Shown here: piece by piece, positions 1 through 8,828 of the stretch
Numbering within the stretch: the first letter of the stretch is position 1
Layout: each line of letters opens with the position of its first letter
DNA from: CADCVW01 sp035644935
Lineage (GTDB): Bacteria > Pseudomonadota > Alphaproteobacteria > Sphingomonadales > Sphingomonadaceae
Length of the DNA: 48,617 nucleotides
Assembly (NCBI GenBank): GCA_035644935.1
Contig: DASQNO010000117.1
Span: forward strand, 1-48,617
Direction: 5' to 3'
Translations under genes and position numbers: made by a program
The notes under the pieces: generated by a model
Seen by the model: the letters and a program-made list of their open reading frames with translations, nothing else
What the model was told of the DNA's origin: nothing
The model's database searches: none

Positions 1-1
1 C

Positions 2-337
2 GAGGCCCGCAACAATGCGGAGTCGCTGATCCACTCCACGGAGCGGCAGCTCGCCGAGCATGGCGACAAGGTCGACGCATCGCTGAAGTCAGAGATCGAG
101 GCGGCGGTGGCCGAGGCCAAGACAGCGGTCGAGGGCGGCGACGCTGCGGCGATGACCGAGAAGAGCCAGGGGCTGGCGCAGGTCGCGATGAAGCTGGGCC
201 AGGCCATCTACGACAAGGAGCAGTCGGCCAATGCGGGCGCGACGGACGGCGGGGCCGAGGATGTTTCCGGTGCGTCGGCGAAGGCGGATGACGTCGTGGA
301 CGCCGAGTTCTCGGAAGTCGACGAGAACAAGGGGTAA
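2..337 (+). CDS. dnaK: Chaperone protein DnaK, C-terminal end (partial)
   Basis: This is the last 111 codons of Hsp70/DnaK; the 5' part lies outside the window. The reading frame is open from base 2. It encodes the helical lid (an ESLIHSTERQL-like segment, then alternating charged helices) and ends in the acidic tail DVVDAEFSEVDE-NKG. The EFxEVDE-like tail is the usual DnaK terminus. DnaK is the ATP-dependent cytoplasmic chaperone that works with the DnaJ encoded immediately downstream. The gap to dnaJ is filled by a paired palindrome, so the two genes are probably co-transcribed but may be expressed at different levels. The family call is very secure because of tail and neighbour together. 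Confidence 0.95.
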   Translation, partial: EARNNAESLIHSTERQLAEHGDKVDASLKSEIEAAVAEAKTAVEGGDAAAMTEKSQGLAQVAMKLGQAIYDKEQSANAGATDGGAEDVSGASAKADDVVDAEFSEVDENKG

Positions 338-355
338 TCGACCAGTGGGTGGAGA

Positions 356-454
356 GCGTCATCCCGGCGGAAGCCGGGATCCAAGAACGCGGCGCTCGGC
401 TTTAGAATGCCAGGTTTCCGTGTCCTTGGGCCCCGGCTTTCGCCGGGGTGACGC
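356..454. repeat. Paired palindromic repeat (REPIN-like) between dnaK and dnaJ
   Basis: Two 30-base arms, 356-385 and 425-454, are inverted copies of each other. They have four mismatches, all transitions, and a 39-base spacer. Each arm is itself a small hairpin around a CCCGGCG...GCCGGG core. Further copies of the family lie at 1610-1674, 10746-10860 and 12001-12066. Two REP-type palindromes in inverted orientation are called a REPIN in other bacteria, where they are moved by RAYT transposases; that link is inference here because no RAYT gene is in the window. It ends 22 bases before dnaJ and could affect dnaK/dnaJ transcript processing. Confidence 0.85.
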
Positions 455-476
455 CGTTTGATGTTTGGGCTCCCTC

Positions 477-1583
477 ATGCTCGACACTGAATATTACGAA
501 TTGCTGGAGGTCGAGCGCACGGCCGACGAGAAGACGATCAAGTCGTCCTATCGGCGGCTGGCCATGCAGTGCCATCCGGACAAGAACCCGGGCTGCGCCA
601 AATCCGAAGCGAAGTTCAAGGCGATTAGCGAGGCCTATAGCTGCCTCGCCGATCCGCAGAAGCGCGCCGCGTATGACCGATACGGCAAGGCGGCGTTCCA
701 GAACGGCGGTTCCGGACCGTCGCAAGGGTTCGGGTCCTTTTCCGACATCTTCGAGAACATCTTCGGCGACTTCGAGGCGCAGCGTGGCGGCGGCCGGACG
801 AATGTCCTGCGTGGCGCGGACTTGCGCTACGATCTTGAGATCACGCTGGAAGACGCGCACGGCGGCATGGCGGCCGAAGTTGGCGTCACGGTGGCAGCGG
901 TCTGCGAGCCCTGCAACGGGACGGGCGCCAAGCCCCACACCAAGGTCCGCACCTGTTCGATGTGCGACGGCATCGGCCAGGTCCGCGCCAAGCAGGGCTT
1001 CTTCCTGGTCGAACGGACATGTCCGACGTGCCGCGGGTCGGGGCAGATCATCGCGGAACCCTGCGGGTCGTGCCGCGGCGAGGGCCGCGTCGACAAGGCC
1101 AAGACCCTGTCGGTCAACGTGCCCCCCGGCGTGGACCAGGGCACGCGCATCCGCCTGACCGGCGAGGGCGAGGCGGGAATGCGCGGCGGACCGCCGGGCG
1201 ACCTGTACATCTTCATCCACCTGTCGCGGCACAAACTATTTCAGCGGGAGGGCACGACCCTGTTCGCGCGTTGCCCGGTGTCGTTCACCACCGCCGCGCT
1301 CGGCGGGACGCTGGAAGTGCCGGGTCTCGACGGGACGCGGCATACGATACGGCTGCCCGCAGGCATCCAGTCGGGCAAGCAGATCACGCAGCGCGGCGCC
1401 GGCATGCCGGTGCTCAATGGTCGCGGGCACGGCGACATGATCGTGCAGATCGAGGTGGAGACGCCGCGCAAGCTGACCGCCAAGCAGAAGAAGCTGCTGG
1501 AGGAGTTCCGCGCCACCGAGACGGGCGACGAGTGCCCCGACGCGCATGGGTTCTTCCACAAGGTCAAGGGCATGTGGGCTTAG
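477..1583 (+). CDS. dnaJ: Molecular chaperone DnaJ (Hsp40)
   Basis: Co-chaperone that delivers substrates to DnaK and stimulates its ATPase. The 368 residues have the full class I layout. The J domain covers residues 1-70 with the HPD motif at 33-35. A Gly/Phe-rich linker follows. The zinc-binding region, about 143-207, has four CxxCxGxG units (CEPCNGTG, CSMCDGIG, CPTCRGSG, CGSCRGEG). The C-terminal substrate-binding domains complete the protein. I chose ATG 477; a TTG at 465 in the same frame would add only four residues and lies beside the palindromic repeat. It is a little shorter than the usual 375-380 residues but nothing is missing. It lies 140 bases after dnaK. Confidence 0.96.
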   Translation: MLDTEYYELLEVERTADEKTIKSSYRRLAMQCHPDKNPGCAKSEAKFKAISEAYSCLADPQKRAAYDRYGKAAFQNGGSGPSQGFGSFSDIFENIFGDFEAQRGGGRTNVLRGADLRYDLEITLEDAHGGMAAEVGVTVAAVCEPCNGTGAKPHTKVRTCSMCDGIGQVRAKQGFFLVERTCPTCRGSGQIIAEPCGSCRGEGRVDKAKTLSVNVPPGVDQGTRIRLTGEGEAGMRGGPPGDLYIFIHLSRHKLFQREGTTLFARCPVSFTTAALGGTLEVPGLDGTRHTIRLPAGIQSGKQITQRGAGMPVLNGRGHGDMIVQIEVETPRKLTAKQKKLLEEFRATETGDECPDAHGFFHKVKGMWA

Positions 1584-1609
1584 GCTCACGAATGTTTAGA
1601 GCCTGAAGT

Positions 1610-1674
1610 GCCCCGGCGTAGGCCGGGGTCCAGTCGTACAATCCGCGTCACTGGCCCCCGGCCTACGCCGGGGC
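1610..1674. repeat. Paired palindromic repeat (REPIN-like) after dnaJ
   Basis: Arms 1610-1628 and 1656-1674 are perfect inverted copies, with core CCCCGGCGTAGGCCGGGG in one and its complement in the other. The central variable bases (GTAG against CTAC) change together, which matches the pattern seen at other copies. It lies between dnaJ and the metallo-hydrolase gene and could act as a transcript 3' stabiliser or barrier, but there is no T-run to make it a standard terminator. Confidence 0.85.
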
Positions 1675-1754
1675 GCATTTAGCAGATTCCGGCTTGGATT
1701 GCTTCGTTCGCTTGCTTCTCGCAAGGATAGCGAAGACCATTCGAAGGATCGCCG

Positions 1755-2663
1755 ATGCGCCGCTTGCTGCTTCTCGCTTCCGCCTTGTTCGCCGTCCCGG
1801 CGGCGGCGCAGGATATGTCCAAGGTCGAGATCCGCGTCGAGCGGCTGGCACCGGGGGTCGCGGTGTTGTTCGGAGCCGGCGGCAACATAGCGATCAGCTA
1901 CGGCGTGGACGGCAATCTGCTGGTCGACGACCAGTTCGCGCCGCTAACCGATCGCATTCTGGCGGCAGTGGCGAGCGTCGATCCCGATCCGGTCAAGTTC
2001 GTCGTCAACACGCACTGGCATTTCGACCACACGGGCGGGAACGAGAATCTGGGCAAGCGGGGGGCGGTGATCGTCGCGCACGACAATGTTCGGACGCGCA
2101 TGAGCGCGGGGCAGTTCCTGGCCGCGGCGAATATGCAGGTTCCGCCCGCACCCGGTGCGGCGCTGCCCGTGGTGACGTTCACCGACGGCGTGACGTTGCA
2201 CCTCAACGGTGATGACATCCATGTCGAGCACGTGTCGAACGGACATACGGACGGCGATTCTCTGGTACATTGGCGCAAGGCGAACGTGCTGCACACGGGC
2301 GATACGTTCGTGCGCACGGGCTATCCGTTCATCGACATCTCGTCGGGCGGGTCGATCGATGGACTGATCGCGGCGGCGACGCGGGGGCTGACGTTTGTCA
2401 ATGCGGGGACGCGGGTTATACCCGGCCACGGCGAGGTGGCGCGGCGTGCGGATTACGTGGCGTTTCGTGCGATGCTGGTGGACGTGCGGGGCAAGGTCGC
2501 GGCGGGGATCGCGGCGCGGCGGAGCAAGGCGCAGATCGTCGCGAGCAAGCCGGCGGCGAAATATCCACGACCGGAGGGCTTCATCACCGCGGACAAGTTC
2601 GTGGAGGCGGTTTACGACAGCCTGCGCAGTCCGCCGAAGAAGGTGGCGCCGCACCGGCATTGA
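1755..2663 (+). CDS. Secreted MBL-fold metallo-hydrolase
   Basis: Probable periplasmic zinc hydrolase of the metallo-beta-lactamase superfamily. Residues 1-19 form a clear signal peptide ending AAAQ. The zinc motif HWHFDH is at 87-92, and further ligand positions are seen in NGHTDGDS, HTGDTF and IPGHGE. The substrate cannot be read from the sequence. The family includes class B beta-lactamases, glyoxalase II-like and lactonase enzymes; the overall pattern resembles the subclass B-like periplasmic hydrolases common in sphingomonads rather than a known resistance enzyme. A GAAGGA ribosome-binding site precedes ATG 1755. It is monocistronic: a palindromic repeat lies upstream and a hairpin terminator downstream, and the next gene converges on it. 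Confidence 0.88.
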   Translation: MRRLLLLASALFAVPAAAQDMSKVEIRVERLAPGVAVLFGAGGNIAISYGVDGNLLVDDQFAPLTDRILAAVASVDPDPVKFVVNTHWHFDHTGGNENLGKRGAVIVAHDNVRTRMSAGQFLAAANMQVPPAPGAALPVVTFTDGVTLHLNGDDIHVEHVSNGHTDGDSLVHWRKANVLHTGDTFVRTGYPFIDISSGGSIDGLIAAATRGLTFVNAGTRVIPGHGEVARRADYVAFRAMLVDVRGKVAAGIAARRSKAQIVASKPAAKYPRPEGFITADKFVEAVYDSLRSPPKKVAPHRH

Positions 2664-2715
2664 AGACGGCTTCCTAATCTAATGCATTCGTCCCGAGTGG
2701 AGGCGAAGCCGTGAT

Positions 2716-2747
2716 CGAGGGGCGTTCGGATGAGCGCCCCTCGTTTT
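2716..2747 (+). terminator. Rho-independent terminator after the metallo-hydrolase
   Basis: A 9-base-pair stem, CGAGGGGCG at 2716-2724 with CGCCCCTCG at 2735-2743, is followed directly by TTTT. It sits inside a larger perfect inverted repeat, TTCGTCCCGAGTG (2687-2699) with its complement at 2748-2760, so the whole could fold as a branched structure. It lies between the convergent metallo-hydrolase and phoB genes. Only the plus strand shows a T-run, so it is strongest for the plus-strand gene. Confidence 0.75.
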
Positions 2748-2807
2748 CACTCGGGACGAACGGGGGGGGCGCCCTTTGGCTGAAACCCGCCGTCTCCATC
2801 GCGACGG

Positions 2808-3502
<695 letters not shown>

Positions 3503-3506
<4 letters not shown>

Positions 3507-4234
3507 TTGCGGAACTCCGAGCCGCCCAGGATCGCCGAGCCGCCCAGGCCGCCGCGGCCACGCGCGCGTTCGACCATGCGTTCGCCGGTAGCGGCGAAGT
3601 AGACCATCTCGGCGGCGTTGGTGGCGTGATCGCCGATGCGTTCCAGGTTCTTGGCGATGAACAGCAGGTGCGCCGACGGCGTGATGTTGTGCGGATCCTC
3701 CATCATGAAGGTCAGCAGCGTCCGGAAGATCGAATCGTAGAAGTCGTCAACCGCGCGGTCGCGCTCGCAGACCTGGACGGCGAGCTGCGCGTCGCGGGCG
3801 GTGAACGCGTCCAGGACGTTGTGCACCATTTCCGACACCAGCCGGCCCATTTCGGGGAGCAGCGACAAGGGTTCGATGCGCGCCATGTCCTCGAGCGCGG
3901 GCACGCGCTTGGCGATGTTCTTGGCATAGTCGCCGATGCGTTCGACAATGGAGGCGATCTTGAGCGCGGCGATGACGTCGCGCAGGTCGTTGGCCATGGG
4001 GGCGCGCAGGGCGATGATCTGAACGATGCTGGTCTCGACCTCCGCCTCGAGCAGATCGAGCTTCTTGTCGTTGGCGACGACGCGGAGCGCGGCTTCATGA
4101 TCGCGCTGCATCAGCGCGCGCATCGCCTCTGCAATGGCATGTTCGGCCATGCCGCCCATCTGCCCGATCATGGCGCGCAATTGCCCGAGATCGTCGTCGA
4201 ATGCCTTGACGGTATGCGCGGTGGTGGTGGGCAT
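3503..4234 (-). CDS. phoU: Phosphate signalling protein PhoU
   Basis: Negative regulator that links the PstSCAB transporter to the PhoR kinase, keeping the regulon off when phosphate is plentiful. It has 243 residues, the usual length, with two repeats of the three-helix PhoU bundle. The characteristic metal-binding acidic stretches appear as ERIGDYAKNIAKR in the first half and LERIGDHATNAAEM in the second. The start ATG shares a base with the pstB stop (TGATG), and its own stop overlaps phoB, so it sits tightly coupled in the operon. Confidence 0.96.
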
Positions 4235-5046
4235 CAGCCGTACCTCCCCGTAATGTAGTCCTTGGTGCGTTCCGCCTTGGGATTGGTGAAGATCTGGCTG
4301 GTGTCGCCATATTCCACCAGCTTACCGAGGTGGAAGAAGGCGGTGCGCTGCGACACGCGGGCGGCCTGCTGCATGTTGTGCGTGACGATCACGATGGCGT
4401 AGCGGCCGCGCAGTTCGTGGATCAGCTCCTCGATCTTGGCGGTGGCGATCGGGTCGAGCGCGGAGGCCGGCTCGTCCATCAGGATGACCTCGGGATCGAC
4501 GGCGATGGCGCGGGCGATGCACAGGCGCTGCTGCTGACCGCCGGACAGGGCCGTGCCGCTGTCGGACAGCCGGTCCTTGACCTCGTCCCACAGGCCGGCG
4601 CGGCGCAGCGAGCGTTCGACGGAAGCGTCGAGGTCGGCCTTGCCCGCGGCGAGGCCGTGGATGCGCGGGCCGTAGGCGACGTTTTCGTAGATCGACTTGG
4701 GGAACGGATTGGGTTTCTGGAACACCATGCCGACGCGGGCGCGCAGCTGCACGACGTCCATACCGGAGGAGTAGATGTCCTCGCCGTCGAGCTCGATCCG
4801 GCCCTTGACCCGCGCCGACGGGATCGTGTCGTTCATGCGGTTCAGCGTGCGCAGGAACGTCGATTTGCCGCAGCCCGACGGGCCGATGAACGCGGTGACG
4901 TTGTCGGTGCCGATATCGACGCTGACGTGGTCGACCGCGACCTTTTCCCCGTAGGACACGGACACGTCGCGCGCGGTCATCTTGATGACCTCCGCCGGGG
5001 CGGCGGTGCGGTGGGCCGCGAGATCGTTCAAGCTTTGATCGGTCAT
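4234..5046 (-). CDS. pstB: Phosphate ABC transporter ATP-binding protein PstB
   Basis: ATPase that powers high-affinity phosphate import. Walker A GPSGCGKS is at about residues 55-62, the signature LSGGQQQR follows, and Walker B is VILMDEPASALDP with the H-loop in IVIVTHNMQQAAR. The QKPNPFPKSIYENV segment is typical of PstB. The start is ambiguous: ATG 5046 gives 270 residues, whereas a GTG at 5055 overlaps the pstA stop as GTGA and would add three residues. It lies within the pst operon and is coupled on both sides. Confidence 0.95.
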   Translation of the reverse strand: MTDQSLNDLAAHRTAAPAEVIKMTARDVSVSYGEKVAVDHVSVDIGTDNVTAFIGPSGCGKSTFLRTLNRMNDTIPSARVKGRIELDGEDIYSSGMDVVQLRARVGMVFQKPNPFPKSIYENVAYGPRIHGLAAGKADLDASVERSLRRAGLWDEVKDRLSDSGTALSGGQQQRLCIARAIAVDPEVILMDEPASALDPIATAKIEELIHELRGRYAIVIVTHNMQQAARVSQRTAFFHLGKLVEYGDTSQIFTNPKAERTKDYITGRYG

Positions 5047-5051
5047 GTGTT

Positions 5052-6368
5052 TCACCAGCGTTGCTCGAACTTGTTGCGAAGGTAGATGGCGACGCCATTC
5101 ATGGCGAGCAGGAAGACGAGGAGCACAATGATCGCGGCGCTGGTCTTTTCAACAAAGCCGCGGCTGACCTCGTCCGACCAGAGGTAGATCTGGACGGGGA
5201 GGACGGTGGCGGGATCGGCGAGGCCGCCCGGCGGCGAGGCGATAAAGGCGCGCATGCCGATCATCAGCAGCGGCGCGGTCTCGCCCAGCGCGCGGGCCAT
5301 GCCGATGATCGTGCCGGTGAGGATGCCGGGCAGCGCGAGCGGCAGGACGTGGTGGAACACGACCTGGACGCGCGATGCGCCGACGCCGAGCGCGGCGTCG
5401 CGGATGGACGGCGGCACGGACTTGATCGCGTTGCGGCCGGCGATCACGATCACGGGCATGGTCATGAGCGCCAGCGTCAGCCCGCCGACCAGCGGCGCCG
5501 AACGCGGCAGGTTCATCGTGTTGAGGAACACGGCGAGCCCCAGCAGGCCGAAGATGATCGAGGGCACGGCGGCGAGATTGTTGATCGACACCTCGATCAG
5601 GTCGGTCCAGCGGTTCCGGGGCGCGTATTCCTCCAGGTAGACGGCCGAGCAGACACCAATGGGGAAGGCGAGCGCCAGCGTTACCAGCATGGTCAGCAGC
5701 GACCCCTTGAACGCGCCCCAGATGCCGGCGACGGTGGGGTCGGTGGCGTCGGCGCCGGTGAGGAAGGCGAAGTTGAGGCGCGTGCGGGTGGCGCCGTCCT
5801 GCGCCGCGACCTGACGGAAGAAGGTGGAGGCCTCCGTCGCCTTGCCCTTGACGACGAGGTCCAGCGTCGTCGACGCGGGGAGCCAGAAGTCGCGGGTGCC
5901 CGACAGGATCGACGGGTCGGCGGCGATGGCGTCGCGGACGCGGACCCAGGCGGCGTCCGACAGCAGCAGCGCGCCGCGGCGGCCGTAGCGCGCCTCCGCC
6001 GCGCGGCCGACGGTGCCGTCGATGTCGGCCCCCGTCATCAGCGCGCGGGCGCCGGCATCGTCCGCGCGTTCCAGCGCCGCGCGGTCGAGCACCAGCCCGG
6101 AGGCGGCGAAGTTCACGGGGACGCGGATCTGCGTTTCGGTGAAGCCGCGCACGCCGTTGCCCAGCATGGTGATCAGCAGAAAGGCCAGAAACGACACGGA
6201 CAGGCCAATCGCCGCCAGGCCCATCAGGCGGAAGCGACGCTCGGCCGCGTAGCGCCGCCGGATGCGGCCCTGCATCGAGCTCGTCTTCCAGTCGGTGGGC
6301 ACGCGTTCCGGCTTGGCGGTCGCGACGCCGCCGGCGATCGGCAGCTGAGGCACGAGACTGTCACTCAT
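5052..6368 (-). CDS. pstA: Phosphate ABC transporter permease PstA (long alphaproteobacterial form)
   Basis: One of two membrane subunits of the phosphate importer. At about 438 residues it is much longer than the roughly 300 of E. coli PstA. The extra N-terminal part has one membrane segment (about 45-67) and a soluble, probably periplasmic domain of about 130 residues, as in alphaproteobacterial PstA proteins carrying a DUF3333-type region. The C-terminal half has six membrane segments and the ABC permease EAA-type loop (ALGVGASRVQVVFHHVLPLA). ATG 6368 overlaps the pstC stop by eight bases; a GTG at 6377 is an alternative. It pairs with PstC. Confidence 0.94.
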   Translation of the reverse strand: MSDSLVPQLPIAGGVATAKPERVPTDWKTSSMQGRIRRRYAAERRFRLMGLAAIGLSVSFLAFLLITMLGNGVRGFTETQIRVPVNFAASGLVLDRAALERADDAGARALMTGADIDGTVGRAAEARYGRRGALLLSDAAWVRVRDAIAADPSILSGTRDFWLPASTTLDLVVKGKATEASTFFRQVAAQDGATRTRLNFAFLTGADATDPTVAGIWGAFKGSLLTMLVTLALAFPIGVCSAVYLEEYAPRNRWTDLIEVSINNLAAVPSIIFGLLGLAVFLNTMNLPRSAPLVGGLTLALMTMPVIVIAGRNAIKSVPPSIRDAALGVGASRVQVVFHHVLPLALPGILTGTIIGMARALGETAPLLMIGMRAFIASPPGGLADPATVLPVQIYLWSDEVSRGFVEKTSAAIIVLLVFLLAMNGVAIYLRNKFEQRW

Positions 6369-7740
6369 AAGCTTCACGGTATCGTTTGACGACGCGCAGC
6401 GCGACGATGTTGAGGAGCAGGGTGACGATGAACAGGACCAGGCCGAGCGCGAATGCGGCGAGCGTCTTGGCGCTGTCGAATTCCTGATCGCCGGTCAGAA
6501 GCTGGACGATCTGCGTCGTGACGGTGGTCACCGACTGGAACGGGTTGGCGGTGAGGTTGGCGGCGAGCCCTGCGGCCATGACGACGATCATCGTCTCGCC
6601 GATCGCGCGGGAAACGGCGAGCAGCACGCCGCCGACGATGCCGGGCAGCGCGGCGGGAACGAGGACCTTGCGGATCGTCTCGGACGTGGTGGCGCCCATC
6701 GCCAGGCTGCCGTCGCGCATCGATTGCGGGACTGCGGACAGGCTGTCGTCGGCCATCGACGACACGAACGGGATGATCATGATGCCCATCACCGCGCCGG
6801 CGGCGAGCGCGGATTCGCTGCTGGCGTCCGAGATGCCGATCGACACCGCGAAGTCGCGGATCGCCGGGGCGACGGTGAGCGCGGCGAAGTAGCCGTAGAC
6901 GACTGTGGGGACGCCGGCGAGCACCTCCAGGATCGGCTTGAGCCAGCGGCGCGCGCGCGGGGCGGCGTATTGCGTCAGGTAGACGGCGGAGAGCAGGCCG
7001 AGCGGAATGGCGACGATCATGGCGATGATCGCGCCGATGAACACGGTGCCCCAGAACAGGGGCACGGCGCCGAACGCGCCCGACGAGCCGGCCTGATCCG
7101 CGCGGATCGCGGTCTGCGGGCTCCACGTCGTTCCGAACAGGAATTCGACGGGCGAGACCATCGAGAAGAAGCGCAGCGATTCGAACAGCAACGACAGCAC
7201 GATGCCGAGCGTCGTCAGGATCGCGATGAGCGAGGCGAGCAATAGCCCGACCATGACCAGCCGTTCGACCTTGGTGCGGGCGCGAAAGGCGGTGGTGATC
7301 CGCGTGTAGGCGTAGGCGCCGCCCGCGAATGCGAGCAGCAGGGAGATGGCGAGCCCGAGCAGCGCGTTGCGGCTGTCGTACCGGGCCAGCGCCTCGGCCA
7401 CGGCGCCGGCGCGCGGGTCGAACGCGGTCGCCTGGTCCCCCCCGCCGATGGCAACCGCCTCTGCCAGCAGGTCGGCGCGGGCGAGGGGGTCTAGCGCGGC
7501 GCCGGCGACATCGCGGAGCGCGGCTTCCTCCGCCAGCCCTGGGGAGATCAGCGACCAGGCGATCAGAAAGGCGAGCGCCGGCAGCAGCGCCCAGAGCGCG
7601 ACGTACCAGCCGTGGTAGCCGGGGAGCGAGTGAACGGTGCGCGGCCCGCCGGTTGCGAGCGCCAGCGCCTTGGCGCGCGCGGCGACCCAGGCGATCGCGG
7701 CGAAGCCGAGCACGGCTAGGAAGGCGGCAAGCAGCGTCAT
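6361..7740 (-). CDS. pstC: Phosphate ABC transporter permease PstC (long form)
   Basis: Second membrane subunit of the phosphate importer. Its 459 residues include an N-terminal extension with two membrane segments flanking a soluble stretch, then the standard six-segment permease core. The EAA-type cytoplasmic loop reads LAMGATTSETIRKVLVPAALPG, preceded by the conserved PFVSSMADD region. Long PstC with long PstA is the normal pairing in this lineage. It starts 39 bases after pstS and overlaps pstA at its 3' end. Some strands of the extension are low-complexity Ala/Arg-rich, but there is no sign of damage. Confidence 0.94.
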   Translation of the reverse strand: MTLLAAFLAVLGFAAIAWVAARAKALALATGGPRTVHSLPGYHGWYVALWALLPALAFLIAWSLISPGLAEEAALRDVAGAALDPLARADLLAEAVAIGGGDQATAFDPRAGAVAEALARYDSRNALLGLAISLLLAFAGGAYAYTRITTAFRARTKVERLVMVGLLLASLIAILTTLGIVLSLLFESLRFFSMVSPVEFLFGTTWSPQTAIRADQAGSSGAFGAVPLFWGTVFIGAIIAMIVAIPLGLLSAVYLTQYAAPRARRWLKPILEVLAGVPTVVYGYFAALTVAPAIRDFAVSIGISDASSESALAAGAVMGIMIIPFVSSMADDSLSAVPQSMRDGSLAMGATTSETIRKVLVPAALPGIVGGVLLAVSRAIGETMIVVMAAGLAANLTANPFQSVTTVTTQIVQLLTGDQEFDSAKTLAAFALGLVLFIVTLLLNIVALRVVKRYREAYE

Positions 7741-7779
7741 GCGGGCGTCAGCGGCCCGAGCTGGAGAAGGGGCGCGGCG

Positions 7780-8808
7780 TCATCCGAGGTCCGCGGGCGT
7801 GAGCGGCGTATATTCGGTCACCGCGCGCCGGGCGACTTCCTGCGTCGCAGGGGGTGAGACGATCAGGCCGCGGCGCGTGAGGTAGGCGCCGGGACGCAGG
7901 CCCTGGCCGTACTCGCGCAGGAATTCGGCCATGCCGGGCACGACGCGCAGATGTTCGCCCTTGGCGTAGACGTACATCTGCCGCGCGCCGGGGTAGCTCA
8001 GGTCCGCGATCGTCGCGGCGGACGGCGCGACGCCGCCCATCGGGATGCCGCGCACGGCGCCACTGTTTTCTTCCAGAAAGCTGTAGCCGAGCACCGCCAC
8101 GGTTCCCGGCGCCGCGGCGACCTTCTGGATCAGCAGATTGTCGTTCTCGCCCGCCTCGATATAGGCGCCGTCCTCCCGGATCTTGGTGCAAAGATCCTTG
8201 TGACGATCATTGTCGCTTTCCTTGAGCGCCTTCATTTGCGGAAAGCTGTCGCAGCCCTTCTCCATGATGAGTTCGGAAAAGCTGTCGCGCGTGCCGGATG
8301 TCGGGGGCGGGCCGAAGACGCGGATGGGGAGGTCGGGGAGCGCCGGGTTGACGTCGCGCCAGCTGCGCGCGCGGTTCGGCTGACCCAGCGGATTGGCGGC
8401 GAGCGCCTTGTAGACGTCGGCCACGGACAGCGAGAAGCGCGGGTTGGCCGCGGATTCGACGAGCACGAGGCCGTCGATCCCGATCGGCAGTTCGACCACG
8501 CGGCGGACGCCGTTCTTGTTGCAATCGGCGAGTTCCGACGCCTTGATGCGCCGGGAGGCGTTGGTGACGTCGGGGTAGCGGGCGCCGACGCCGGCGCAGA
8601 ACAGTTTCAATCCCGCGCCCGTGCCCGTCGATTCGACGATCACTTTCCGACCCGGGTTGTTGCGCTGATATTGTTCGGCGACGACGGTGGTGAAGGGGTA
8701 CACGGTGGACGAGCCGACGACCTGCAGCTCCTGCCCGCCCGCGCTGCGGCCGCAGCCGACGAGCGTCGCCGGTAACAGGCACGCGGCAAGCATGACGATA
8801 ATCTTCAA
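7780..8808 (-). CDS. pstS: Phosphate-binding lipoprotein PstS
   Basis: Captures periplasmic phosphate and hands it to PstCA. The 342-residue protein begins with a lipoprotein signal peptide whose lipobox is LVGC with the acylated Cys at residue 19. The phosphate-binding signatures are VGSSTVYPFT (about 31-40), ESTGTGAG and PTSGTRDSF. It is the first gene after phoR and begins 67 bases downstream of a three-heptamer Pho box that lies in the phoR coding region. This suggests pstS has its own PhoB-dependent promoter in addition to readthrough from phoR. The family is certain; lipid anchoring is inferred from the lipobox. Confidence 0.94.
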   Translation of the reverse strand: MKIIVMLAACLLPATLVGCGRSAGGQELQVVGSSTVYPFTTVVAEQYQRNNPGRKVIVESTGTGAGLKLFCAGVGARYPDVTNASRRIKASELADCNKNGVRRVVELPIGIDGLVLVESAANPRFSLSVADVYKALAANPLGQPNRARSWRDVNPALPDLPIRVFGPPPTSGTRDSFSELIMEKGCDSFPQMKALKESDNDRHKDLCTKIREDGAYIEAGENDNLLIQKVAAAPGTVAVLGYSFLEENSGAVRGIPMGGVAPSAATIADLSYPGARQMYVYAKGEHLRVVPGMAEFLREYGQGLRPGAYLTRRGLIVSPPATQEVARRAVTEYTPLTPADLG

Positions 8809-8828
8809 GAACGCCCCCGAGGCCCGAG

